From contig NZ_FOGO01000009.1 in the NCBI RefSeq assembly GCF_900111245.1, positions 124,001-188,000 of the forward strand: a DNA stretch of 64,000 nt, read 5' to 3'. The stretch comes from Streptomyces qinglanensis (GTDB lineage Bacteria; Actinomycetota; Actinomycetes; Streptomycetales; Streptomycetaceae). A program made the position numbers and the translations under genes. Shown piece by piece: positions 32,838 to 40,856 of this stretch (the stretch's first letter is position 1; each line of letters begins with the position of its first letter). A model generated the notes under the pieces. It searched no databases and was not told the DNA's origin. It was given only the letters and a program-made list of their open reading frames with translations.

Positions 32838-33805
32838 TGTGCTGCCGCCTTCCGGCCGTGGTTCTGCGAGGGGGAGACGCGGGCCGCTTCCGCGCGGGAG
32901 GTGAGGGTGACGAACGCCTCCTCCAGTCCGAGGCCGGTCACCTCCAGGCCGTGCGGATAGACCCCCAGCGTGTAGAGCGCGTGCACGGTGGCGTCCGCGT
33001 CGGTCGAACGCAGCCGGACGGCGGCCCCGGCAAGCTGCAGTTCAGCGACCCCCGGGAGGGCACGCAACTGCGCCTCCAGCACTCCGTCGGGCACCATCTC
33101 CAGCGTGAAGCCGACCCGGCGCACGCCCGCCATCGCCTTGATCTCGGCCGCGCTGCCGTCGGCGAGCAGCCGTCCCCGGTGCAGCACCAGCACCCGGTCG
33201 GCCACCTCGTCGGCCTCCTCCAGGTAGTGCGTGGCGAACAGCACCGTGCGGCCCCCGGCGGCCTGGTCCCGCATGGCGGACCAGAAGGAGCGGCGCGCGG
33301 TGACGTCCATGCCCGTGGTGGGCTCGTCCAGCACGATCAGATCGCTGTCCCCGGCGATCGCCAGTGCGAACCGCACGCGCTGCTCCTGGCCGCCGGAGAG
33401 CTTGCCCACCATCCGGTCGGCCAGCTCGGTGATGCCGGCGTCCAGCAGCACCCGCTCGACCGGGTGTCCGCGCGGGTGCAGGTCGCAGGCGAGTGCCACG
33501 AGTTCTCTGACCCGTACGCCGTCCATCAGGCCGCCGGACTGCAGCATCGCGCCCACCCGGCCGTCGGTGACCGCCTGCCGCGGCGTCTTCCCGAACAACC
33601 GCACCCGGCCGCCCGGGTCCGGGGCGCGAAGCCCCAGGAGCAGATCGAGGGTGGTGGACTTGCCGGCTCCGTTCGGGCCGAGGAGGGCGACGGTCTCACC
33701 GGGGTGCAGGGCCACCTCCAGCCCGTCCAGGGCCCGGACCGAACCGTAGGTCTTGCCTGCGGAGAGGAACTCCACGGCCGGTGCCGTGGCGTGCGTCGAT
33801 GTCAT
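32834..33805 (-). CDS. ABC exporter ATP-binding protein
   Basis: 323 residues. Walker A GPNGAGKST at about 43-51, signature LSGGQEQRVRFALAI near 136-150, Walker B LIVLDEPTTGMD near 157-168, switch His in FATHYLEEADEV near 193-203; a 100-residue C-terminal domain (DrrA-like) follows. First gene of the operon ATPase-permease-kinase-regulator. ATG 33805. A palindrome for the regulator lies 61-72 nt upstream. Confidence 0.94.
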   Translation of the reverse strand: MTSTHATAPAVEFLSAGKTYGSVRALDGLEVALHPGETVALLGPNGAGKSTTLDLLLGLRAPDPGGRVRLFGKTPRQAVTDGRVGAMLQSGGLMDGVRVRELVALACDLHPRGHPVERVLLDAGITELADRMVGKLSGGQEQRVRFALAIAGDSDLIVLDEPTTGMDVTARRSFWSAMRDQAAGGRTVLFATHYLEEADEVADRVLVLHRGRLLADGSAAEIKAMAGVRRVGFTLEMVPDGVLEAQLRALPGVAELQLAGAAVRLRSTDADATVHALYTLGVYPHGLEVTGLGLEEAFVTLTSRAEAARVSPSQNHGRKAAAQ

Positions 33806-33865
33806 GCCCCCAGGTTCGCCCGGCCCGGGGTGCCGGTGGCAGTGCCGACGGTCGTGACCTGCGGC

Positions 33866-33877
33866 TGACAGATGTCA
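33866..33877. promoter_or_regulatory. palindromic operator of the ABC/two-component operon
   Basis: TGACA-GA-TGTCA, perfect 5-bp arms, with an extra TGAC (33855-33858) in direct repeat nearby. It lies 61-72 nt before the ATPase gene start, where NarL-family regulators usually bind. Inferred to be the site of the operon's own response regulator. Confidence 0.55.
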
Positions 33878-33956
33878 TGCCCGCACGATGACTCCGATGC
33901 CCGGAAGCGGCACCGGCCCCGCGCGGCCCCGCACGGCCCGGGTGCGCCCGGTACGG

Positions 33957-33994
33957 CACGAGGGGTGCCCCGCCGCTGCGGGGCACCCCTCGTG
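33957..33994 (-). terminator. 17-bp-stem terminator
   Basis: CACGAGGGGTGCCCCGC, loop CGCT, GCGGGGCACCCCTCGTG: a perfect 17-bp stem, 72 nt after the stop of the peptidoglycan-binding-like gene (minus strand). The rest of the gap 33806-34065 holds the ABC operon control region. Confidence 0.85.
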
Positions 33995-34065
33995 AACGTC
34001 CGTGCGCCACCCGGGCGCTGCCGTGCGGAACGGGCCGCACGGCCGCACGGCCGGCCGGAGACGGC

Positions 34066-36426
34066 TCAGCGGGACCGGGATCCGGGGACCGTGGCGTAGC
34101 GCCGCCCCGGCTCCGGCGGCGCCTTCTTGCGCAGGGCCTCCACCATGGCGACGGCCGCGTGCTTCGGGGTCATCCGCACCGTTCCGGCGCCGCCGTCGAT
34201 CACGACGTCGTCGAACGCCGACCCGTAGGTCTTCTTGAGCTGCGCCGGGTCGATGGTCGGCTGGAGCTTGCCGCTGCCACCCGCCCGCATCGTGAGGAAC
34301 GTGCCCATGGTCTCCTGGCTGAACGGCACCTCGACGTCGCCCGCCTTGAGCCACACCCAGCCGGACATCGCGGTGCGACCGAAGCCCTTCACGGCCTTGT
34401 TCAACTCGGCCTCGGTGACCTTGGGCCTGCGCACCGTGCCGGGGAGCGCCACCGGCGCGTTCTTGCCGGAGACGGCACGCTCCCGGAACGCCTTCTCCAG
34501 CGCGGCCGGGGCCTTGTCGACGTCGATGACCTTGTGCGGGCTGCCCTTGACGGCCACTGCCTTGCCGCCGCTGAACTTGACCATGCCCTCGGACGGGGAC
34601 TTCGCCTCCGCCTCGGCCACGACGGGCTTGAGCGCGGCCCGCACCTTGGCCTCGTCCACCGTGATGGCCGGGTCCGCCTGGCGGGTACCGCCCATGAGGG
34701 AGCCGATGACGGAGACCGGGTTGTAGTCGCGCCCGGCCGCGGAGCGCACGGTGGCCTCCGTGTCCAGGGCGACCCCGGCGACACCGGGCTTCAGCTCGGT
34801 GCGGCCGCCGCTCGTCTCGATCTTGAACGGTTCCTTCGTGCGGTCGCCCAGTTCGGCGTCCAGCTTGTTGACCGCCTCGTGCTTGCTCAGCCCGCCGATC
34901 TCCACGCCGAGCACGGTGGTGCCCTTGGGCACGTCCGCGTGGTCGAGCAGCAGCCCGGTGCCGTAGGCGACCCCGAGGACGCCGACGACGGCCGCGCCCG
35001 CCAGCACCAGCTTGGAACGGCCGCCCTTCTTGGCCGGTTCGCCGGTTGCTCCGCCGCTCTGCGGCCGCGTTCGGGCGGGCGCGTCGTCCGGCCCGGGGAA
35101 GCCGGTGCCGGAGGCCGGGACCGCGCCGTCGGGTTCGCCGCCGCCTGCCCGGGGGATGCCGCTGACCATGGTGTCGCTCGACAGCCTCGCCTCTGCGCCG
35201 AGCGCCCCGGGAGCAGCCGCTCCCGGACCCGGCGCACCGGTGCGTTCCGCTTCGGCGTCGCCGGGGAACCGGGGCGTGCCCGCGGGGGGTGTGCCTCCGG
35301 GACCGTCGGCGCGGCCCGCGGGACCGCGGCCGAACGCGTCCGGTGCGGAGCCGCCCTGCCCGGGTCCGCCGGGCACGCCGGGGCCTGCGGGCTGTCCCGC
35401 ACCGAAACCGGGCCCGCCGTCCGCACCCTGGCCCGCACCCGGCGCGGCCAACGGGCCGGGCCCCGGGCCGGGAGCGCCGCGGGTGGGCGGTACGGGCATG
35501 TCACCGCTGGCCGGACCGGTGGTGGGGCCGGCGGGCCACCCCAGCGGGTCCGCACCGAGGTGCGGCACGCCGTCGGGAGGCGTGTCCGCCGGACCGGCTC
35601 CGCCGGGGAACGACGGTCCCGCACCGGGCGTTCCGGGAATCCCGTGCGAACCGGTCGGCTCGGGAATCCCGTGCGAACCCGTCGACTCCGGAATCCCATG
35701 CGAACCCGTCAGCTCCGGAATCCCATGCGAACCCGTCAGCTCCGGAATCCCATGCGAACCCGTCGACTCGGGGATCCCGTGCGAACCCGTCGACTCGGGG
35801 TCCGGGCCGGTGCCGGGGAAGGGCGACTCGCCCCGGTCCGTGCCACCGGCGCCGCCGGGCACGCCGGCACCCGGCCCGCCGCCGGTCGCCGGGGCGGACG
35901 GTGCGGCGCTGCCCCTGGGGGACTTGCGGGGCGCGAACCAGTCGCTGGTCTCCTGGGTGAACTGCTCCTCGGCGCCGGACGCGGCCTCGGCACGGCTCCC
36001 GGGGCCACCGGGGGCCGCAGGGCTCCCCGGCGGCGAACCCTCCGGCGCGGGCGGCGGGGCGGCGGCTGCGGAGCCGCCGCCGGTCGCGCGCTGGCCCGCG
36101 CCGAGGTCCGGGGTGCCCTTCGCGTCCCGCCCGCCGACGGCGGGGTCCGCTCTCCCGGAGGTGTCGTCCGCGTTCTCGTCCGTCACCGGGGTCCGCATCA
36201 CCACGGGCGGAATGGGCCGCGAACCGGGGATGTTGATGCGGATGCGGGTGGTGAGCGTCGTCTCGGTCCGGGGCTCGTCCGGCTTGGACGCGGCCGAAGG
36301 TTCGGCACCCCGGTCGTCCCGGTCCGCGCCGGAGTCCGAGGTGCCGTACGGCTCGGTCCCCGAGGGGTACGACGAACCGCCGCGCCCCTTGGGCCCGGAG
36401 GACGAACTGTCAGTTTCACGACTCAA
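34066..36426 (-). CDS. membrane-anchored PG_binding_4/VanW-associated protein
   Basis: 786 residues from TTG 36426. Residues 1-470 are a cytoplasmic, disordered Pro/Gly region that carries six copies of a nine-residue repeat (about 211-264); one membrane helix is near 474-494 (LVLAGAAVVGVLGVAYGTGLLL); the outer part (from 500) has two PG_binding_4-type domains as in YoaR/VanW proteins (VLGVEIGGLSKHEAVNKLDAEL; VIDVDKAPAALEKAF), but I see no VanW domain after them. It may bind peptidoglycan or sense the wall. TTG 36426 is chosen because GGGAG lies 8-12 nt upstream; the longer frame has no support. Followed by a strong terminator. Confidence 0.8.
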   Translation of the reverse strand: MSRETDSSSSGPKGRGGSSYPSGTEPYGTSDSGADRDDRGAEPSAASKPDEPRTETTLTTRIRINIPGSRPIPPVVMRTPVTDENADDTSGRADPAVGGRDAKGTPDLGAGQRATGGGSAAAAPPPAPEGSPPGSPAAPGGPGSRAEAASGAEEQFTQETSDWFAPRKSPRGSAAPSAPATGGGPGAGVPGGAGGTDRGESPFPGTGPDPESTGSHGIPESTGSHGIPELTGSHGIPELTGSHGIPESTGSHGIPEPTGSHGIPGTPGAGPSFPGGAGPADTPPDGVPHLGADPLGWPAGPTTGPASGDMPVPPTRGAPGPGPGPLAAPGAGQGADGGPGFGAGQPAGPGVPGGPGQGGSAPDAFGRGPAGRADGPGGTPPAGTPRFPGDAEAERTGAPGPGAAAPGALGAEARLSSDTMVSGIPRAGGGEPDGAVPASGTGFPGPDDAPARTRPQSGGATGEPAKKGGRSKLVLAGAAVVGVLGVAYGTGLLLDHADVPKGTTVLGVEIGGLSKHEAVNKLDAELGDRTKEPFKIETSGGRTELKPGVAGVALDTEATVRSAAGRDYNPVSVIGSLMGGTRQADPAITVDEAKVRAALKPVVAEAEAKSPSEGMVKFSGGKAVAVKGSPHKVIDVDKAPAALEKAFRERAVSGKNAPVALPGTVRRPKVTEAELNKAVKGFGRTAMSGWVWLKAGDVEVPFSQETMGTFLTMRAGGSGKLQPTIDPAQLKKTYGSAFDDVVIDGGAGTVRMTPKHAAVAMVEALRKKAPPEPGRRYATVPGSRSR
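35636..35797. repeat. 27-bp tandem repeat, six copies
   Basis: Units at 35636, 35663, 35690, 35717, 35744 and 35771 encode, on the minus strand, [E]-S/L/P-T-G-S-H-G-I-P in the cytoplasmic half of the peptidoglycan-binding-like protein. Copies 3-5 are nearly identical, so recent amplification or conversion is likely. Confidence 0.92.
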
Positions 36427-36554
36427 AGCAGGTACTCCCGGATGGATTCGCCGTCTTCCTGTCGGCCTGAAGGCGGCTCGCCGGCGCGCACCACTGTACT
36501 TGGGGCACGGGGCACCGGCCCCGCGACCACCTGATCGCCCCGATGACGGCCCTC

Positions 36555-36962
36555 TCAGCGGTTCTTGTCGAGCGATACCGGTGGCGCGGGAAGCGCGATG
36601 GTGGTACACGCCACAGCCACCAGCAGGCCGCCGAGCAGAAAGACATAACTGCTGATTCCGGCGCCGTACAGGAAATCACCCTCGGCGCGGGAGATCATTG
36701 CCATGGGAATCGCCGCGACCGCCCACCCGGCCGCCGGAGCCGCGGCTCCGGCCTTCGTGCGGCACAGTGTGGCACCGCCCCAGAAGAGCCCCGCCGCCGC
36801 GGCCAGCGCGAGCAGCAGCCCCAGCGGGAACCAGCCGCCCTGGACGAGGGCGCCGGCCACTCCGGTCAGCAGGCCGAGGAGCACCAGTACCGCGTAGACC
36901 GCGATCCGGGCCCCGTCCGCCCGCGGGTACGCACTCCGCCCGCCGAGCCCGCCCGTGCTCAC
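36555..36962 (-). CDS. DUF6113 small membrane protein
   Basis: 135 residues with about four membrane helices (IAVYAVLVLLGLLTGVAGALV, FPLGLLLALAAAAGLFWGGATL, APAAGWAVAAIPMAMI, SYVFLLGGLLVAVACTTIAL). Function unknown. GTG 36962 overlaps the mshB stop by 4 nt (GTGA), so it is co-translated with mshB. In M. tuberculosis mshB (Rv1170) is also followed by a small membrane protein (Rv1171), from memory; a shared role is an inference. Confidence 0.85.
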   Translation of the reverse strand: MSTGGLGGRSAYPRADGARIAVYAVLVLLGLLTGVAGALVQGGWFPLGLLLALAAAAGLFWGGATLCRTKAGAAAPAAGWAVAAIPMAMISRAEGDFLYGAGISSYVFLLGGLLVAVACTTIALPAPPVSLDKNR

Positions 36963-37921
36963 GCGCGCACCTCGGCGAACAGGTCGTCCGCACCGGCCGG
37001 GGCCGCGTCGCCGCGGTGGGCGCGCTGGAAGAACTCCGTCCCGGTCAGCGGCTGGGCCAGGCCGTTGGAGAGGGCGAAGAAGGCACCGCGGGAGGTGCGG
37101 CGCACCGACACCTGGGTCTCGTGTGCCGCCATCGCCGCCGCCTTCGCCTCGGTGTACGTTCCGGCGTCCACGGTGACATCCACCTCGGCGGCGCTCTCCA
37201 CCACCCCCGGTACGTCGTCCGGCTGCGCGAAGCCCGTTCTGCCGTGGAAGCCGGGGAAGGGGAAGACCTCACCGTCCGCGTCGGCCGCGTGCAGCGACGC
37301 GAAACCGTCCTCCAGGACCGGCCGGGGCACCACGTTCCAGTACACGCGCTGCACCTGGTGCGGTGCGCCGCCCGCGCGCCCGGCCTCCTTCGCCGCGAGT
37401 TCGACCGCGCGCATGGCGACGCGGTGGGCCTTGATGTGGTCCGGGTGGCCATAGCCCCCGTCGGGCCCGTAGGTGACGAGCACCTGGGGGCGCACCTCGC
37501 GCAGCACGGCCGCGAGCAGCCGTGCTGCCTCGTCCAGGTCGGCCTGCCAGAAGCAGCCGGGGCGGTCGTTGGTGGCCGCTCCCATCATCCCGGAGTCCCG
37601 GTAGCGCCCCGGCCCGCCGAGGAAGCGGTGGTCGGTGACGCCCAACGCGCGCATGGCGGCGCCGAGTTCTCCGATGCGGTGCGGGCCGAGGGTGTCGTCC
37701 TGGTCCGGCGCCAGGTGGGCCAGTCCGTCCGGCACGACCTCGCCCTCCTCGCCCAGGGTGCAGGTGACGAGGGTGACGTGGGCGCCCTCCGCCGCGTACT
37801 TGGCCATGGTGGCGCCCGTGGTGATCGACTCGTCGTCGGGGTGCGCGTGCACCAGCAGCAGCCGGCGCTCGGAGGCGGCCGGAGAGCCGGGGGCCGCCCC
37901 CGGGGGAAACGCAGCGGTCAT
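36959..37921 (-). CDS. mshB: GlcNAc-inositol deacetylase of mycothiol biosynthesis
   Basis: 320 residues of the LmbE-type zinc deacetylase family. AHPDDE at residues 26-31 (His and Asp metal ligands, Asp base) and the later GYGHPDHIKAHR with the third ligand. It removes acetate from GlcNAc-inositol, the second enzymatic stage of mycothiol, the main thiol of Actinobacteria. The length and motif IRELG..RALGVTDHRFLG agree with MshB rather than Mca. TAGGCT (37933-37928, minus) ends 6 nt before ATG 37921 with no ribosome site, so it looks leaderless. It is followed by the DUF6113 gene. Confidence 0.92.
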   Translation of the reverse strand: MTAAFPPGAAPGSPAASERRLLLVHAHPDDESITTGATMAKYAAEGAHVTLVTCTLGEEGEVVPDGLAHLAPDQDDTLGPHRIGELGAAMRALGVTDHRFLGGPGRYRDSGMMGAATNDRPGCFWQADLDEAARLLAAVLREVRPQVLVTYGPDGGYGHPDHIKAHRVAMRAVELAAKEAGRAGGAPHQVQRVYWNVVPRPVLEDGFASLHAADADGEVFPFPGFHGRTGFAQPDDVPGVVESAAEVDVTVDAGTYTEAKAAAMAAHETQVSVRRTSRGAFFALSNGLAQPLTGTEFFQRAHRGDAAPAGADDLFAEVRA

Positions 37922-37927
37922 GCCCCG

Positions 37928-37933
37928 AGCCTA
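37928..37933 (-). promoter_or_regulatory. -10 box of the leaderless mshB promoter
   Basis: TAGGCT on the minus strand, 6 nt before the mshB ATG; the same box and spacing as at dapE. Confidence 0.5.
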
Positions 37934-38080
37934 CGACGGGCACCGCACCCGGAGCGGGTGCGGGCACCGTCCCGGCCCGGCGGCGTCACACCACCGGCAC
38001 CGCAGGGGCCGTCCAGGGCGCGTCACGGCCCCGGAGGGGCTCCCGCGGAGCAGGCGGCCGGGGTGCCGCGGAGAGTCCGG

Positions 38081-38275
38081 TCAGAATTTCAGCTCCCCGA
38101 TCATGCCGGCGACATTGGAGGTCAGATCGTTGATGGTGGGCGCCATCGAGGAACTTGCCAGATAGAAGCCCAACAGCACGCAGATCACCGCGTGTCCGGC
38201 TTTGAGCCCGGATTTCCTGACGAGCAGGATGACGATGATCGCCAGCAGCACCACCGCCGAAATCGAGAGTGCCAC
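38081..38275 (-). CDS. small membrane protein of unknown function
   Basis: 64 residues with two membrane helices (ALSISAVVLLAIIVILLVRK; AGHAVICVLLGFYLASSSMAP), then a short polar tail. No family known to me beyond conservation in Streptomyces. GTG 38275 follows GGAGGTGAA at 6-14 nt, a strong ribosome site. It lies alone between mshB and the S9 peptidase. Confidence 0.8.
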   Translation of the reverse strand: MALSISAVVLLAIIVILLVRKSGLKAGHAVICVLLGFYLASSSMAPTINDLTSNVAGMIGELKF

Positions 38276-38542
38276 GGCGGTTCACCTCCAAGTCGCACGG
38301 TCGGTTCGGGGGATCTCGGTACGGGTCGCACGGACACGGCAGCACGCCTCCGGCATGGAGGAGCCACCGGCTTCATACCCAGCCCTCACCATGCGCAACG
38401 GATCATAATTATCCGGGTGACCGCACGGCTCGGTGCACAGGTGCAGACGAGGGGCGCATATTCAGTTCCAGCCAACTGCGCACCGCTGGGGGAGCGTTCC
38501 GGACGACACCCCGGAACGGACCGCGGCGCGGCGCGCGCGCAG

Positions 38543-38548
38543 TACGGT
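38543..38548 (+). promoter_or_regulatory. -10 box of a leaderless promoter
   Basis: TACGGT, 7 nt before ATG 38556, no ribosome site. Confidence 0.5.
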
Positions 38549-38555
38549 CGGCCGC

Positions 38556-40739
38556 ATGGCTACGACTTTCCCGCGGCAGCACGCCCGTACCCACAGATTC
38601 ACACTCGGGGCTCCGAGGTCTTTCACTGTCGCCCCGGACGGCTCACGAGTCGTCTTCCTGCGCTCCCGTAACGGCTCCGACCTGGCTCACCTGCTCTGGG
38701 TGCGGGATGTGGCGAGCGGCGCGGAGCGGATCGCGGCCGACCCCGAGGCACTGCTCGGCGGCGTCGCCGAGGAGCTGTCCGCAGAGGAGCGGGCGCGGCG
38801 CGAGCGGAGCCGCGAGGGCACCGCGGGCGTCGTGGGATATGCCACCGACACCTCTGTGAACAGCGCGGCTTTCGCTCTTTCGGGTCGGCTCTTCGTCGCC
38901 GACCTGCACTCCGGGCAGGCGCGGGAGCTGCCGGTTCCGGCGCCGGTGGTCGACCCGCGCCCCTCCCCCGACGGCCGGCACGTGGCCTATGCCACCGGTG
39001 GGGCGCTGCGGGTGGTGACGGCGGCCGGAACGGACGACCGCGCGCTGGCCGAGCCCGAGGCCGACACCGTCGCCTGGGGCGTGGCCGAATTCGTCGCCGC
39101 CGAGGAGATGTCGAGGACGCGCGGCCACTGGTGGTCGCCGGACTCGGACCGGCTGCTGGCCGCACGGGTCGACGACGCGCCCGTGCACCGCTGGACCGTC
39201 GCCGACCCCGCGAACCCGCACGAGGAGCCCGCGCGGATCGCCTACCCCGCGGCCGGGACCGAGAACGCCGAGGTCAGGCTGTATCTGATCGATCTGGACG
39301 GTACCCGGTGCGAGGTCGTCTGGGACCGCGAGCGCTACCCCTACCTGGCCCGTGCGCACTGGTCGTCCGGCGGGCCGCCGCTGCTGCAGGTGCAGAGCAG
39401 GGACCAGCGCGAGGCGGCGTGTCTGAGCGTGGACACCGCGACGGGTGCGACATCCGTCACACTCATCGAGAATGATCCAATCTGGCTGGAACTCTTCGGC
39501 GGGGTCCCGGCGTGGGCGCCGGACGGCAGCCTGGTGCGGATCGCCGACGAAGCCGGTCGGCCGGACGGTGCGGCCGGCACCTCGGGCGCACGGGTGCTCA
39601 TGGCGGGCGCACGGCGGCTGACCCCCGCCACGCTGCATGTCCGGGCCGTGCTCGACATCGGTGACGAGGACGTCCTCTTCTCCGCCTCCGAGGGCGACGG
39701 CGCGCCCCGGTCCCGGCCCGGCGACATCGGGGTCTACCGGGTGCCGCTGGCCGGTGGCGAGCCGGTGCGCGTCACCGACGGGGAGGAGCCCCACGTGGCG
39801 TCCGCGGTGCGCGGCGGCGGAACGCTGGTGCTCTCGACCGCGACCCTGTCCCGGCCGGGTCCCCGCGCCGTTGTGCTGCGCGAGGACGGCACGGCGCCCG
39901 TGGCCGGCCAGCCCGCCGCCGTCGCGTCGTTCGCCGAGGAGCCGGTGCTCGGCACCGCGCCGCGCCTGGTGCACGCCGGGCCGCGGCGCATCCCGGCCGC
40001 CGTCGTCCTGCCCACCGGGTACCGGGAGGCGGACGGGCCGCTGCCGGTGCTGATGGACCCCTACGGCGGGCCGCACGGGCAGCGGGTGGTGGCCGCGCAC
40101 AACGCGCATCTGACGGCCCAGTGGTTCGCCGACCAGGGATTCGCGGTGGTCACGGCCGACGGCCGCGGCACCCCCGGGCACAGCCCCGGATGGGAGAAGG
40201 CCGTCTCCCGGCGGCTGGCCTCCGTCACGCTGGACGACCAGGTGGCGGCGCTGCAGGCGCTGGCCGAGGAGTATCCGCTGGACACCTCCCGGGTCGGCAT
40301 CCGCGGCTGGTCCTACGGCGGATATCTCGCGGCGCTCGCGGTGCTGCGGCGGCCCGACGTCTTCCACGCCGCGGTCGCCGGTGCCCCGGTGACCGACTGG
40401 CGGCTGTACGACACGCACTACACGGAGCGGTACTGCGGCACCCCGCAGGACGACCCGGAGGTGTACGCCGAGTCGTCGCTGATCACCGACGCGGGACTGG
40501 CCGGAGTCGACCGGGACGCTCCGCACCGGCCCATGATGATCATCCATGGGCTGGCCGACGACAACGTCGTGGTCGCGCACGCGCTGCGGCTCTCCTCCGC
40601 CCTGCTGGCCGCCGGGCGTGCGCACGAGGTGCTGCCGCTGTCCGGCGTCACGCACATGGCCGGTGGCGCCGAGGTGGCGGAGAACCTGCTGCTGCTCCAG
40701 GTGGACTTCCTGAAGCGGTCGCTGGGGGCGGGCGGCTGA
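38556..40739 (+). CDS. S9 family prolyl oligopeptidase (DPP IV type)
   Basis: 727 residues: N-terminal eight-blade beta-propeller (about 1-470; TLGAPRSFTVAPDGSRVVFLRS) and C-terminal alpha/beta hydrolase. The nucleophile motif GWSYGGYLA carries the Ser, Asp is in GLADDNVV and His in VTHMAGG, a complete triad; DPP IV-like Glu pair near AEFVAAEEMSR suggests dipeptidyl removal after Pro or Ala. Cytosolic, no signal peptide, so it may process imported peptides: two oligopeptide importers lie directly downstream. Leaderless start from the TACGGT box. Confidence 0.92.
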   Translation: MATTFPRQHARTHRFTLGAPRSFTVAPDGSRVVFLRSRNGSDLAHLLWVRDVASGAERIAADPEALLGGVAEELSAEERARRERSREGTAGVVGYATDTSVNSAAFALSGRLFVADLHSGQARELPVPAPVVDPRPSPDGRHVAYATGGALRVVTAAGTDDRALAEPEADTVAWGVAEFVAAEEMSRTRGHWWSPDSDRLLAARVDDAPVHRWTVADPANPHEEPARIAYPAAGTENAEVRLYLIDLDGTRCEVVWDRERYPYLARAHWSSGGPPLLQVQSRDQREAACLSVDTATGATSVTLIENDPIWLELFGGVPAWAPDGSLVRIADEAGRPDGAAGTSGARVLMAGARRLTPATLHVRAVLDIGDEDVLFSASEGDGAPRSRPGDIGVYRVPLAGGEPVRVTDGEEPHVASAVRGGGTLVLSTATLSRPGPRAVVLREDGTAPVAGQPAAVASFAEEPVLGTAPRLVHAGPRRIPAAVVLPTGYREADGPLPVLMDPYGGPHGQRVVAAHNAHLTAQWFADQGFAVVTADGRGTPGHSPGWEKAVSRRLASVTLDDQVAALQALAEEYPLDTSRVGIRGWSYGGYLAALAVLRRPDVFHAAVAGAPVTDWRLYDTHYTERYCGTPQDDPEVYAESSLITDAGLAGVDRDAPHRPMMIIHGLADDNVVVAHALRLSSALLAAGRAHEVLPLSGVTHMAGGAEVAENLLLLQVDFLKRSLGAGG

Positions 40740-40819
40740 CACCCGACGCCGCCCGGCCGCCGCGGGCGGCCCGGCCGACCGCTGCGGCCGGGCGCGGCCC
40801 GGCCGGCAGAGCCCGGCCC

Positions 40820-40856
40820 GGCGGAGGGTTCCGGGGCCGCCCCGGAACCCTCCGCC
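40820..40856. terminator. bidirectional terminator
   Basis: GGCGGAGGGTTCCGGGG, loop CCG, CCCCGGAACCCTCCGCC: a perfect 17-bp stem that abuts the stop codon of the peptide ABC ATPase (40857) and lies 80 nt after the S9 peptidase stop. Confidence 0.85.

Noticed and set aside
34066..36426. Calling this gene a VanW protein
   Set aside because: The PG_binding_4-type domains are visible but the VanW domain that normally follows is absent.
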